Assembly: GCA_016742095.1 (NCBI GenBank)
Contig: JACVCJ010000011.1
Location: 37,764 to 101,763 of the forward strand
Source: Bacteroidia bacterium
GTDB lineage: Bacteria; Bacteroidota; Bacteroidia; CAIKAF01
Direction: 5' to 3'
Length of the DNA: 64,000 bases
This document shows positions 1 to 7,050 of this stretch, in pieces. Position numbers and translations under genes: made by a program. Numbering within the stretch: position 1 is the first letter of the stretch; the number at the start of each line of letters is the position of its first letter. The notes beneath the pieces are model-generated. The model was not told where the DNA came from, searched no databases, and saw only the letters and a list, made by a program, of their open reading frames with translations.

Positions 1-303
1 ATGCTGTACGACGCCTATCACCGCATCGAGAATATTTCCAACCCGTTGGGGGCCGAACGCCTGTACACCGTAGTGGGCAACATCTGCGAGACCGATACCT
101 TTGCCTGGGACCGCAAAATAAGCGAGATACGTGAGAAGGACATCCTGTGTTTCCACAATGCCGGGGCCTATGGTTTTGAGATGAGCAGCAATTACAACAG
201 CCGCGAGAAACCGGCCGAGGTACTGATCGGAGACGACGCGCCCAGGCTCATACGCAAACGGCAGCACTGGAAGGATTTATTAAGAGACCAGGTGCAGGAA
301 TAA
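1..303 (+). CDS. lysA: diaminopimelate decarboxylase, C-terminal part (cut by window edge)
   Basis: This is the last ~100 residues of a PLP-dependent meso-diaminopimelate decarboxylase, which makes L-lysine from meso-DAP. The fragment shows the family's C-terminal signatures: VVGNICET, a conserved Cys motif reached by the partner subunit's active site, then NAGAYGFEMSSNYNSR and PAEVL. A whole LysA is about 400 residues, so the ATG at base 1 is an internal Met and the gene begins upstream of the window. MurE of this window has a DAP-type motif, which fits a DAP pathway. The identification rests on the terminal domain only, but that domain is distinctive. Confidence 0.9.
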   Translation: MLYDAYHRIENISNPLGAERLYTVVGNICETDTFAWDRKISEIREKDILCFHNAGAYGFEMSSNYNSREKPAEVLIGDDAPRLIRKRQHWKDLLRDQVQE

Positions 304-345
304 AGGAAAATTATATGCACTTTTGTTTCGAAACAGGCAATACAC

Positions 346-867
346 ATGAACGAAGTACTGGAAATTCTGAAATATACCCTGCCCGCCATCATTACCGGGG
401 GCACGGCCTACCTGCTGATGGACCGTATGCTTTCGCGCAAGGAAAAGAACACCCTGCTGCGCCTGAAGCTCGATGGTAAAAAGGTGACCGACCCGCTGCG
501 CCTGCAGGCCATCGAGCGCCTTACCCTGCTGATGGAACGTATATCGCCGGCCAGCCTGGTGATGCGCGTACCACACCAGCATCTTACCAGCGGACAGTTC
601 CACGCCGAGTTGCTGCGCAGTATCCGCAACGAATACGATCACAACATCACCCAGCAGGTATACGTGAGCCACCAGGCCTGGGAAGCGGTGAAAAACGCCA
701 GGGAAGAGACCACCAAGCTCATCAATTATGCCTATTCACAGCTGGGCAACCTGGAAAAAGGTTCCGACCTGGCCCATGTGATCCTGGAAATGACCATGAA
801 CGTGGAAAAACTGCCTACGGACGTGGCCACCTTCATCCTGCGCGAAGAGGCCCGGCAGATCTACTGA
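346..867 (+). CDS. DUF7935-like conserved Bacteroidetes protein
   Basis: A 173-residue protein with one hydrophobic N-terminal segment (about residues 8-25) followed by a charged, mostly helical cytoplasmic part. I match it from memory to the uncharacterised Bacteroidetes family DUF7935; no function is known to me. It starts 42 bases after lysA on the same strand and could be cotranscribed. Its TGA stop overlaps the TAG stop of the convergent meaB by 7 bases. No catalytic motif is visible. It is probably a small membrane-anchored protein, and the family name is the less certain part. Confidence 0.75.
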   Translation: MNEVLEILKYTLPAIITGGTAYLLMDRMLSRKEKNTLLRLKLDGKKVTDPLRLQAIERLTLLMERISPASLVMRVPHQHLTSGQFHAELLRSIRNEYDHNITQQVYVSHQAWEAVKNAREETTKLINYAYSQLGNLEKGSDLAHVILEMTMNVEKLPTDVATFILREEARQIY

Positions 868-1850
868 TCGCCGGAAAGCCGCAGGTTCTTCATGACCTCT
901 TCGGCGGCTTTGTAGGCGTAGGACTGTTTGTTAAGTACCTGTTGCTGTAAGCGGCGGTAACGCTCCTTAAAAAGCGGGTCCTGCTGCAGCTGTTTCCAGA
1001 CCGCCTCGCGGGTATAGCTTTCGAAACGGGCTTCTTCACTGGCCGCCCGGGCTTTCTGAAGCCAGCCGCTGTTCTTTATATCCGTATAGAATTTACCGAT
1101 GAACGTATATACATCCTCCATGCCTTTGTGGTTTATGGAGGATATTTTTTTTACTTCTTTGGGAATGCCGTGCGGGGCCGGCGGAAAAAGATGTACCGCA
1201 TTGCTGAGCTGGCTGTAGGTAAGGCGTGCCGATTGCGCCAGGCTGCCGTCGTTCTTGTTCACCAGCACCAGGTCGGCCATTTCCATGATACCGCGTTTTA
1301 TGCCCTGCAGTTCGTCACCGGCACCAGGCTGGGCCACCAGTACAAAAATATCGCTGAGGTCTTTGACCAGGGTTTCGCTCTGGCCCACACCTACGGTCTC
1401 CACCAGGATGTAATCGTAACCGGCGGCCTCGCACAGAATAATGGCCTCGGCCGTACGCGCAGAAACCCCGCCCAGTTTATTACCGGAGGGCGAAGGCCGT
1501 ATAAAGGCATCGGGATGCACGGAAAGACGCTCCATGCGGGTCTTGTCGCCCAGGATGGAACCTTTGCTGATACTGCTGGAAGGGTCTACGGCCAGCACGG
1601 CCACTTTATGTCCGCGGGAAACGAGATACAGTCCGTAGGCTTCGATAAAGGTACTTTTACCGGCGCCCGGCGTACCCGTGATGCCTACGCGTATGCTCTC
1701 CCCGGAAAGGGCATAGGCTGCATCGAGCAGTTGAAATCCCTGTTCCTGTTTGTGGGGAAGCGTATTCTCACAGAGGGTAATGGCCTGGGCCAGCGCCGCC
1801 CTGTCGCCGTTACGGATTTTATGCAGCCAGGAGGCTATTTCTTCTTGCAT
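861..1850 (-). CDS. meaB: methylmalonyl-CoA mutase-associated GTPase MeaB (ArgK family)
   Basis: A 329-residue G3E-family GTPase that chaperones adenosylcobalamin loading and protects methylmalonyl-CoA mutase. Visible motifs are the P-loop GITGTPGAGKST near residue 56, the switch stretch DPSSSISKGSILGDKTRM, VETVGVGQSE, and NKND for guanine recognition. The length is normal for the family. No mutase gene lies in the window, so the partner must be encoded elsewhere. It starts only 14 bases after the stop of the thioredoxin-like gene on the same strand, so the two are likely cotranscribed. Its 3' end overlaps the convergent DUF7935 gene. Confidence 0.93.
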   Translation of the reverse strand: MQEEIASWLHKIRNGDRAALAQAITLCENTLPHKQEQGFQLLDAAYALSGESIRVGITGTPGAGKSTFIEAYGLYLVSRGHKVAVLAVDPSSSISKGSILGDKTRMERLSVHPDAFIRPSPSGNKLGGVSARTAEAIILCEAAGYDYILVETVGVGQSETLVKDLSDIFVLVAQPGAGDELQGIKRGIMEMADLVLVNKNDGSLAQSARLTYSQLSNAVHLFPPAPHGIPKEVKKISSINHKGMEDVYTFIGKFYTDIKNSGWLQKARAASEEARFESYTREAVWKQLQQDPLFKERYRRLQQQVLNKQSYAYKAAEEVMKNLRLSGDQ

Positions 1851-1864
1851 GTATTGACCCGGGA

Positions 1865-2407
1865 CTATTTTATTTTCTTCAGGATGGCCGTCATATCGGC
1901 CTCGAGCGTTTTTTTAGGCGTTTCGATGATCTCGCCCACGTCCTCGCCCTTGCTGTTCCGGAAGATGATCAAAGGTACATATTGCGCGGTAATATGCACA
2001 AAGCCGGGTTCAATTACTTTTTTGGTCTTATCGGTGGTAATAAGGGTGATCTGGGGCGATATGCCCAGGGCAGAAAATATCTTGAAGAGGCGGGGCACCT
2101 GCGTACGGCTGTCGCTGCACCAGGTCCCGAGAATAATGACCACCTGGAAATCACGGGATGATATCACTTTTTTCTGCCGGGGCGTAAAGCTGGGTTCATA
2201 AGAGGTAAATTCCATATCGAACCAGCCCGTTTTGTAGGCGTCGTTCTGAAGGTCTTCTTTGGTGACCTTACCCATATGCCCTGCCAGGCTGACCGGATTT
2301 TGTGCCATTACTGATAAAAAAGGGGTGCCGGCTAACAACAAGAATATACCTGTCCCGAAAAATTTCCGGGATAATTTCGTCCAAATTGTATATTTTTGAT
2401 TAACCAT
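1865..2407 (-). CDS. exported thioredoxin-like protein
   Basis: A 180-residue protein. I place the start at the ATG ending at 2407 (MVNQKYTIW) because a hydrophobic signal segment ending ...SVMAQ follows it directly; the open frame extends further upstream without a signal. The mature part has a thioredoxin-like fold signature, GTWCSDSRTQVPR, with a single cysteine in a C-x-x-S arrangement rather than CxxC. It could therefore act as a monothiol or mixed-disulfide protein instead of a classic dithiol reductase (inference). It lies directly upstream of meaB and is divergent from the MbnP-like gene, with only 19 bases between the two start codons. Confidence 0.8.
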   Translation of the reverse strand: MVNQKYTIWTKLSRKFFGTGIFLLLAGTPFLSVMAQNPVSLAGHMGKVTKEDLQNDAYKTGWFDMEFTSYEPSFTPRQKKVISSRDFQVVIILGTWCSDSRTQVPRLFKIFSALGISPQITLITTDKTKKVIEPGFVHITAQYVPLIIFRNSKGEDVGEIIETPKKTLEADMTAILKKIK

Positions 2408-2427
2408 ATTGAGGGTAAACAAAATTA
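2391..2427. promoter_or_regulatory. divergent promoter pair, thioredoxin-like gene / MbnP-like gene
   Basis: Two exact matches to the Bacteroidetes -7 element TAnnTTTG sit back to back. TATTTTTG at 2391-2398 on the plus strand faces the MbnP-like gene (ATG 2427). TAATTTTG, read on the minus strand from 2427 to 2420, faces the thioredoxin-like gene (ATG at 2407). Neither has a good TTG at the -33 position. The minus-strand box ends only 12 bases before its ATG, so a very short leader is implied. Confidence 0.45.
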
Positions 2428-3197
2428 TGAAAAAAATATTTACTCCGGTAATTCTTTTGACTTTAGCATTTTTTACGGAATGTAAAAAGCCGGAAACGAA
2501 AGACACCGCCAGCTGCGATATTGAATTTACACTGGGATACAGTAAGAACACGCTCCAGTTCAATCATACCTACCCCTATGGAAGCGGGATGAACATCCAG
2601 TTCAGCCTGCTGAAATTCTATGCGGGCAATTTCTATTTTGAACGCGCCGACGGCACCCGTGAGCATTTTACGGACAAATACCTGATCCTGGAAGAAGGTA
2701 AATACTCCGGGCATATCGGAGAACTGAAAGCCGGCAGCTACGTAAAAGCCGGCATCGGTTACGGAATAAACCAGAACCGCAATACCCAGAACGGAGCCGA
2801 TGCACAGGTGGGCACCGACTATCCGCAGGACGATCCGCTGAACCCGGCTGCCGATATGTACTGGGGCTGGGCACAGGGTTATATCTTTATGAAACTGGAA
2901 GGCCGCATCGATGCCGACGGCAACGGCTCCTTCGGCGATCCGAACGATATCCTGTTCTCCTACCACCCGGGTAACGACGAACTGTACCGCGCCTTTGAAT
3001 ACACGCTGAACTTTTCGCCCGAAGCCGGTAAAAGCTATACCATTGCGGCCAACCTCGACGTAAATACGCTCATTCATAACTGCGATTTTATTGCCGTTCA
3101 GTTTGCACACCCGGCCAATACCAGCGGTAACCAGTTCATTGCGGCTAAAAACCTGGTAGACGAATGGGGCAATGCCGTTACGCTCGCTGTAAAATAG
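2427..3197 (+). CDS. MbnP-like exported protein, possible lipoprotein
   Basis: A 256-residue exported protein starting MKKIFTPVILLTLAFFTEC; the Cys suggests a lipoprotein, although the lipobox is not classical. The body shows MbnP-family traits: an early FTLGYSKNTLQFN strand, FSLLKFYAGNFYFE, MYWGWAQGYIFMKLEG, and a late CDFIAVQFAHP. In the known MbnP/MbnH pairs, MbnP is a periplasmic copper-binding protein whose tryptophan is oxidised to kynurenine by the di-heme enzyme MbnH. Two di-heme peroxidases follow immediately, the first overlapping by 34 bases, which supports the assignment. Whether it binds copper here is inference. Confidence 0.8.
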   Translation: MKKIFTPVILLTLAFFTECKKPETKDTASCDIEFTLGYSKNTLQFNHTYPYGSGMNIQFSLLKFYAGNFYFERADGTREHFTDKYLILEEGKYSGHIGELKAGSYVKAGIGYGINQNRNTQNGADAQVGTDYPQDDPLNPAADMYWGWAQGYIFMKLEGRIDADGNGSFGDPNDILFSYHPGNDELYRAFEYTLNFSPEAGKSYTIAANLDVNTLIHNCDFIAVQFAHPANTSGNQFIAAKNLVDEWGNAVTLAVK

Positions 3198-4177
3198 CTT
3201 TTTACGCACTTTTCCTGCTTCTGCTGCAGGCCTGCGGCCCTTCTGCAACGGAAAGCCCACCGCAGCCGCTCTCTTCCTGGCCTCCCCTTCCGGAGCCCTA
3301 TTACAATCGCTATACAAAAGCCCGTTACGAACTGGGCGAACGTCTTTTTTTCGAAAAACGTCTTTCGGCCGGCAATGCCGTAAGCTGTGCTTCCTGTCAC
3401 AAGCCGGAACGGGCCTTTGCCGATAATGTACCCGTTTCGCCGGGGGCGGGCAACAGCGCTTTCGGGTTCCGGAACAGTCCCGGGCTGCTCAATATCGGTT
3501 ACGCACCTTACCTGATGGCCGAAGGAGGCGTTCCCTCGCTGGAACATTTTAGCGTGGCTCCCCTGCAGGAAGCCGCCGAAATGAACCAGAACCTGGCCCT
3601 TTCCATAAAAAAATTACAGGCGGATACGGTCTACCTGCGCCTCTTCCGTGCCGCCTACGATACCCTGCCCTCCATAAAATACATGGCCCGTGCACTGGCC
3701 GTTTACCAACGTTACCTGCTGAGCAGCGGCAGTCCCTACGATGCTTACCTGGCGGGCGATACCGAAGCCCTGAGTCCGCAGGCCCAAAAAGGGATGACGC
3801 TTTTTTTCAGTTCCCGTACCGGCTGTTCGGGCTGCCACAGCGGTTTCCTGTTCAGCGATTTCGGCTTTCACGATATCGGGCTGTCTGTAAAGGAAAACGA
3901 CCCCGGACGCTGGCGGCTTACCGGCTCCGAAAGCGACCGGAACCGCTTTAAAACGCCTTCGCTGCGTAACGTTGCCCTTACCGGCCCCTACATGCACGAC
4001 GGGCGCTTTGGCACGCTGGAAGAAGTGCTGGAACATTACCGTCAGGGCGGCGAAAAAACACCCAACCGGAGTACGCTGGTACGTCCGCTGGACCTGCGAC
4101 CGGATGAGGTACAGGCCATTATTTCCTTCCTGCACAGTCTTACGGATACGGTACCGTACAAAAAATCGTACCTTTGA
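3164..4177 (+). CDS. di-heme cytochrome c peroxidase, MauG/MbnH type (first copy)
   Basis: A 337-residue lipoprotein (LLLLQAC near residue 24) of the bacterial cytochrome c peroxidase/MauG superfamily. Two heme-binding CxxCH motifs are present, CASCH at residues 75-79 and CSGCH at 221-225, plus the late family block FKTPSLRNVALTGPYMHDGR. The family's usual WDGRAxSLE stretch is replaced by AEGGVPSLE, so the conserved tryptophan is missing (see findings). The only usable start is the ATG at 3164, inside the MbnP-like gene. This overlap implies translational coupling, so MbnP is a plausible substrate. Confidence 0.9.
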   Translation: MGQCRYARCKIAFYALFLLLLQACGPSATESPPQPLSSWPPLPEPYYNRYTKARYELGERLFFEKRLSAGNAVSCASCHKPERAFADNVPVSPGAGNSAFGFRNSPGLLNIGYAPYLMAEGGVPSLEHFSVAPLQEAAEMNQNLALSIKKLQADTVYLRLFRAAYDTLPSIKYMARALAVYQRYLLSSGSPYDAYLAGDTEALSPQAQKGMTLFFSSRTGCSGCHSGFLFSDFGFHDIGLSVKENDPGRWRLTGSESDRNRFKTPSLRNVALTGPYMHDGRFGTLEEVLEHYRQGGEKTPNRSTLVRPLDLRPDEVQAIISFLHSLTDTVPYKKSYL

Positions 4178-4185
4178 ATAACAAA

Positions 4186-5235
4186 ATGAAAAAGGCACCC
4201 TTCATACTTTTTTTTCTTTCCCTCTGTTTATTATGGAGTTGCAGCGGCAAACACCAGGCCACGCCCTACGATTTCAATATACCCCAGGGCTATCCGAAAC
4301 CCATAGAACCTTCGGATAACCTTACCACCGTAGAAGGCGTAAAACTGGGACGTAAACTCTTTTACGACAAACGTTTATCCCGGGACAATACACAGTCCTG
4401 CGGCAGCTGTCACCAGCAGGAACACGGTTTTTCAGACCCGGCCCGTTTCAGTAAAGGCATCAAGGGACAGGAAGGGCACCGGCAAAGCATGACGCTCATT
4501 AACCTGGCATACAACCCCTATCAGCGTTTTTTCTGGGACGGCAGAGCTGAATCGCTGGAACAGCAGGCCTTTGAGCCGGTACGCAATCCCATCGAAATGG
4601 ACAATACCTGGCCCGAAGTGGTAAAACGCATCCGGGCCGATAAAGAATACCTGAACCTTTTTGACGAAGCCTTCGGCACCCGCAAGATCGACAGTACCCT
4701 GGTAACCAAAGCGCTTGCCCAGTTCATGCGTACGCTTATTTCGTTCGATTCCCGTTTTGACAAATACGTGCGTGGCGAACTGAACCTGACGCCCTCTGAA
4801 TTCAACGGCTACAACCTGATACAGAGTCAGGTGAAGGGCGACTGCTTTCACTGCCACAATGCGGAGGACAAGCTGTTTACGGGCATGCGCCTGCTGAACA
4901 ACGGCCTCGATCCTGAAAGTCAGTGGACCGATATGGGCTATTACAACGTGACCAAAAACCCGGCGGACAAAGCCAAGTTCAAGACCCCCACTTTGCGCAA
5001 CATCATGGTTTCGGGGCCCTATATGCACGACGGACGCTTTAATACCGTGAAGGACGTCATTGAACAGCATTATTTCTTCGGCGGTAATATGAGCAGTACC
5101 ATCGACCCGAACATGGAATACGTGAACCAGGGCCTGGACCTGAGCGCCACCGATATACAGGACATCATTACCTTTCTGCATACCCTTACGGACGATTCCT
5201 TCCTTACCGATCCCGAATTTTCCGACCCCAATTAA
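4186..5235 (+). CDS. di-heme cytochrome c peroxidase, MauG/CCP type (second copy)
   Basis: A 349-residue exported enzyme starting MKKAPFILFF, with a lipobox ending LLWSC. It has CGSCH at about residues 72-76 and CFHCH at 220-224, the canonical FWDGRAESLE motif, and FKTPTLRNIMVSGPYMHDGR. It is therefore a standard member of the cytochrome c peroxidase family, which reduces peroxide or oxidises a protein partner at the periplasmic face. I prefer the ATG at 4186 to the TTG at 4174 because it gives a normal signal peptide. The stop of the upstream copy lies 8 bases away, so the genes form an operon. Confidence 0.92.
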   Translation: MKKAPFILFFLSLCLLWSCSGKHQATPYDFNIPQGYPKPIEPSDNLTTVEGVKLGRKLFYDKRLSRDNTQSCGSCHQQEHGFSDPARFSKGIKGQEGHRQSMTLINLAYNPYQRFFWDGRAESLEQQAFEPVRNPIEMDNTWPEVVKRIRADKEYLNLFDEAFGTRKIDSTLVTKALAQFMRTLISFDSRFDKYVRGELNLTPSEFNGYNLIQSQVKGDCFHCHNAEDKLFTGMRLLNNGLDPESQWTDMGYYNVTKNPADKAKFKTPTLRNIMVSGPYMHDGRFNTVKDVIEQHYFFGGNMSSTIDPNMEYVNQGLDLSATDIQDIITFLHTLTDDSFLTDPEFSDPN

Positions 5236-5243
5236 ACACAGGT

Positions 5244-5429
5244 ATGTTCAGCGATTACTACGGCAAACCGGAACTGGAACCGGACGATTACTACAAAACG
5301 CCCGAAGGCTACATTGTTTTTACGGAGAAATACCACCTGAAAAGAGGGTACTGCTGCAAAAGCGGCTGCCGTCACTGCCCCTACGGCTATAATAAGAATA
5401 CCGGGAAATTCGACAAGAAAAAACCCTGA
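5244..5429 (+). CDS. DUF5522 small cysteine-rich protein
   Basis: A 61-residue protein, MFSDYYGKPE..., with the compact motif YCCKSGCRHCPYGY near residues 36-49. The four cysteines and one histidine could hold a metal ion. It matches the short DUF5522 family common in Bacteroidetes and Proteobacteria, whose function is unknown to me. It begins 8 bases after the second peroxidase, so it is probably the last gene of the MbnP-peroxidase operon, though the family also occurs in other contexts. Confidence 0.85.
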   Translation: MFSDYYGKPELEPDDYYKTPEGYIVFTEKYHLKRGYCCKSGCRHCPYGYNKNTGKFDKKKP

Positions 5430-5744
5430 TCTTTAAACGGGCTGCGTACACAAAAGCGGGTACGGCCATTTCTTTTTCGGATACAGGTGCCCACGCCGCA
5501 TTGAGTGGTATATTTATCCTTAAAAAAGCGAGATATTACACTGATTATAAAGTCACAAATTACGTAATTACTGACTTTATGAATATACTTTTCTGACGTA
5601 GTTTTACAGTAAATCCCAATCACCATGCATACTCAATGCAAAAACCGTAGTCTTTTGCGTGTATCGGCCCTTTTGTAACAAACTGAATAGGTTCAGTAGT
5701 GTTTGAAAATACGGGAGGCTGTCAATGCACGGCCTTCCGTTTTT
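5430..5744. other. intergenic region, 315 bases
   Basis: Between the convergent DUF5522 and amidohydrolase genes. It is AT-rich and contains no open frame with recognisable content. The only structure I can support is a hairpin at its right end, listed separately as a terminator. Confidence 0.7.
5711..5744 (+). terminator. hairpin terminator between convergent genes
   Basis: ACGGGAGGC at 5711-5719 pairs with GCCTTCCGT at 5732-5740 (nine pairs, one G-T) around a 12-base loop, and a run of T follows on the plus strand. It fits a rho-independent terminator for the peroxidase operon, although it lies ~280 bases beyond the last stop codon. Confidence 0.55.
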
Positions 5745-7037
5745 CTATTTACCGTATTTCTGCAGGTACATCCGGTTCAGTTCTGCCTGGTGATCATCCA
5801 GCTGCAGCGCGCGGCCATCGATAAAGGCATGGCTGAGTTTATTGCTTTTCATGTCCAGGGCATCGCCTTCACTGATGAACAGGGTGGCGCTTTTGCCGGG
5901 TTCCAGGGAACCGTAGCGGGCATCGATACCCAGTATTTTAGCCGTGTTCAGGGTGATCAGCTTCAGGGCTTCTTCCGGCGATATGCCGTAGGCAGCGGCC
6001 GTTCCCGCCAGGAAAGGCAGGTTGCGGCAGCCCATGGCTTCCATGTCGCCACTGTAATCCAGGCAGAAAAGTACGCCTGCTTTATACAGCTTATAAGGCA
6101 GACTGTAGGGCGCGTCCACGGGATCGTCGGGCACATCGGGCAGGATATGTGTACGGCGCAGGATCACGGGTACGCGGTGTTCCTTAAGGATATCGGCCGC
6201 TTCGTATATATTTCCGCCGGCTTTCAGCACCAGGTTCTTTACGCCGATGGAGCTGAAGAACAATACGGCCTGCCGGGCTTCCCAGGCACCCTGCACCTGC
6301 ACGTACAGGCGCTGCTCTCCTTTAAAGATACGACGCAGGGCATGCAGTTTAAAATCTTTCTCGGGCGAAAGGGTATCGTACACGGCCGCCCGCCGGAAAA
6401 AATCCTTCAGTTTCTGTAAGTTCTCCTCCAGTTTTTTATTGCGGTCGGCGGCTTCCTGTTCGGCCCACCAGCCCCCGCGCACCATAACGGCCGGCCACTG
6501 CATGTGCACACCATCGTCGGGCAGCACGGCGGCGTCTTCCCAGTTCCAGGCATCGAGCTGCATCACCGAAGAAGTACCGGAGATCATTCCCCCGCGCAGT
6601 ACGGACTGGCAGAGCAGCACCCCGTTAAAACGAACGGTAGGTATAATTTTACTGTCGGTATTGTAGGCTACCAGGGCGCGTGCTTCGGGATTGAGTTCGC
6701 CCGTTTCGTCAAAATCGCGGGTGGCCTTTACCGCATCGATCTCCGTGAGTCCGAGTACTGTATTGGGCAAAATAAAGCCCGGGTATACATGTTTGCCCGT
6801 TCCGTCGATGATCTCTGCATCGCCGCTGTACGTTTCCTTACCCAGGGAAAGGATCCGGCCGTTCTCAAAAACGATGTTCCCGTTCTGGATGACCGTGCCC
6901 GTACCGGTATGAATGGTCGCATTGCGTATATACACCGGCTTCGACTGCACGGCACCCGGCGAAGGACGCTGCGCAGATACCGATGTAACCGCAAAAAGCA
7001 GAAAATTTAGTATATATATTTTTTTCAGATCCGACAT
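5745..7037 (-). CDS. exported amidohydrolase-like protein, metal motif missing
   Basis: A 430-residue exported protein. I take the ATG ending at 7037 (MSDLKKIYI) because a signal peptide ending SVSAQ follows. Composite-domain strands of the amidohydrolase superfamily are present (YIRNATIHTGTGTVIQNGNIVFENGRI) and the C-terminal end is typical (ALKLITLNTAKILGIDARYGSLEPGKSATLF). The usual PGxIDxHxH metal-binding stretch reads VYPGFILPNTVLGL, so the HxH pair is absent and ordinary metal-dependent hydrolysis is doubtful. It follows the 985-residue amidohydrolase, starting within 14 bases of that gene's stop, and probably works with it. Confidence 0.82.
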   Translation of the reverse strand: MSDLKKIYILNFLLFAVTSVSAQRPSPGAVQSKPVYIRNATIHTGTGTVIQNGNIVFENGRILSLGKETYSGDAEIIDGTGKHVYPGFILPNTVLGLTEIDAVKATRDFDETGELNPEARALVAYNTDSKIIPTVRFNGVLLCQSVLRGGMISGTSSVMQLDAWNWEDAAVLPDDGVHMQWPAVMVRGGWWAEQEAADRNKKLEENLQKLKDFFRRAAVYDTLSPEKDFKLHALRRIFKGEQRLYVQVQGAWEARQAVLFFSSIGVKNLVLKAGGNIYEAADILKEHRVPVILRRTHILPDVPDDPVDAPYSLPYKLYKAGVLFCLDYSGDMEAMGCRNLPFLAGTAAAYGISPEEALKLITLNTAKILGIDARYGSLEPGKSATLFISEGDALDMKSNKLSHAFIDGRALQLDDHQAELNRMYLQKYGK

Positions 7038-7050
7038 TTTCGTATATGCA

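Noticed and set aside
4174..4185. TTG start for the second peroxidase
   Set aside because: It overlaps the previous stop and adds only four residues before a good ATG and signal peptide.
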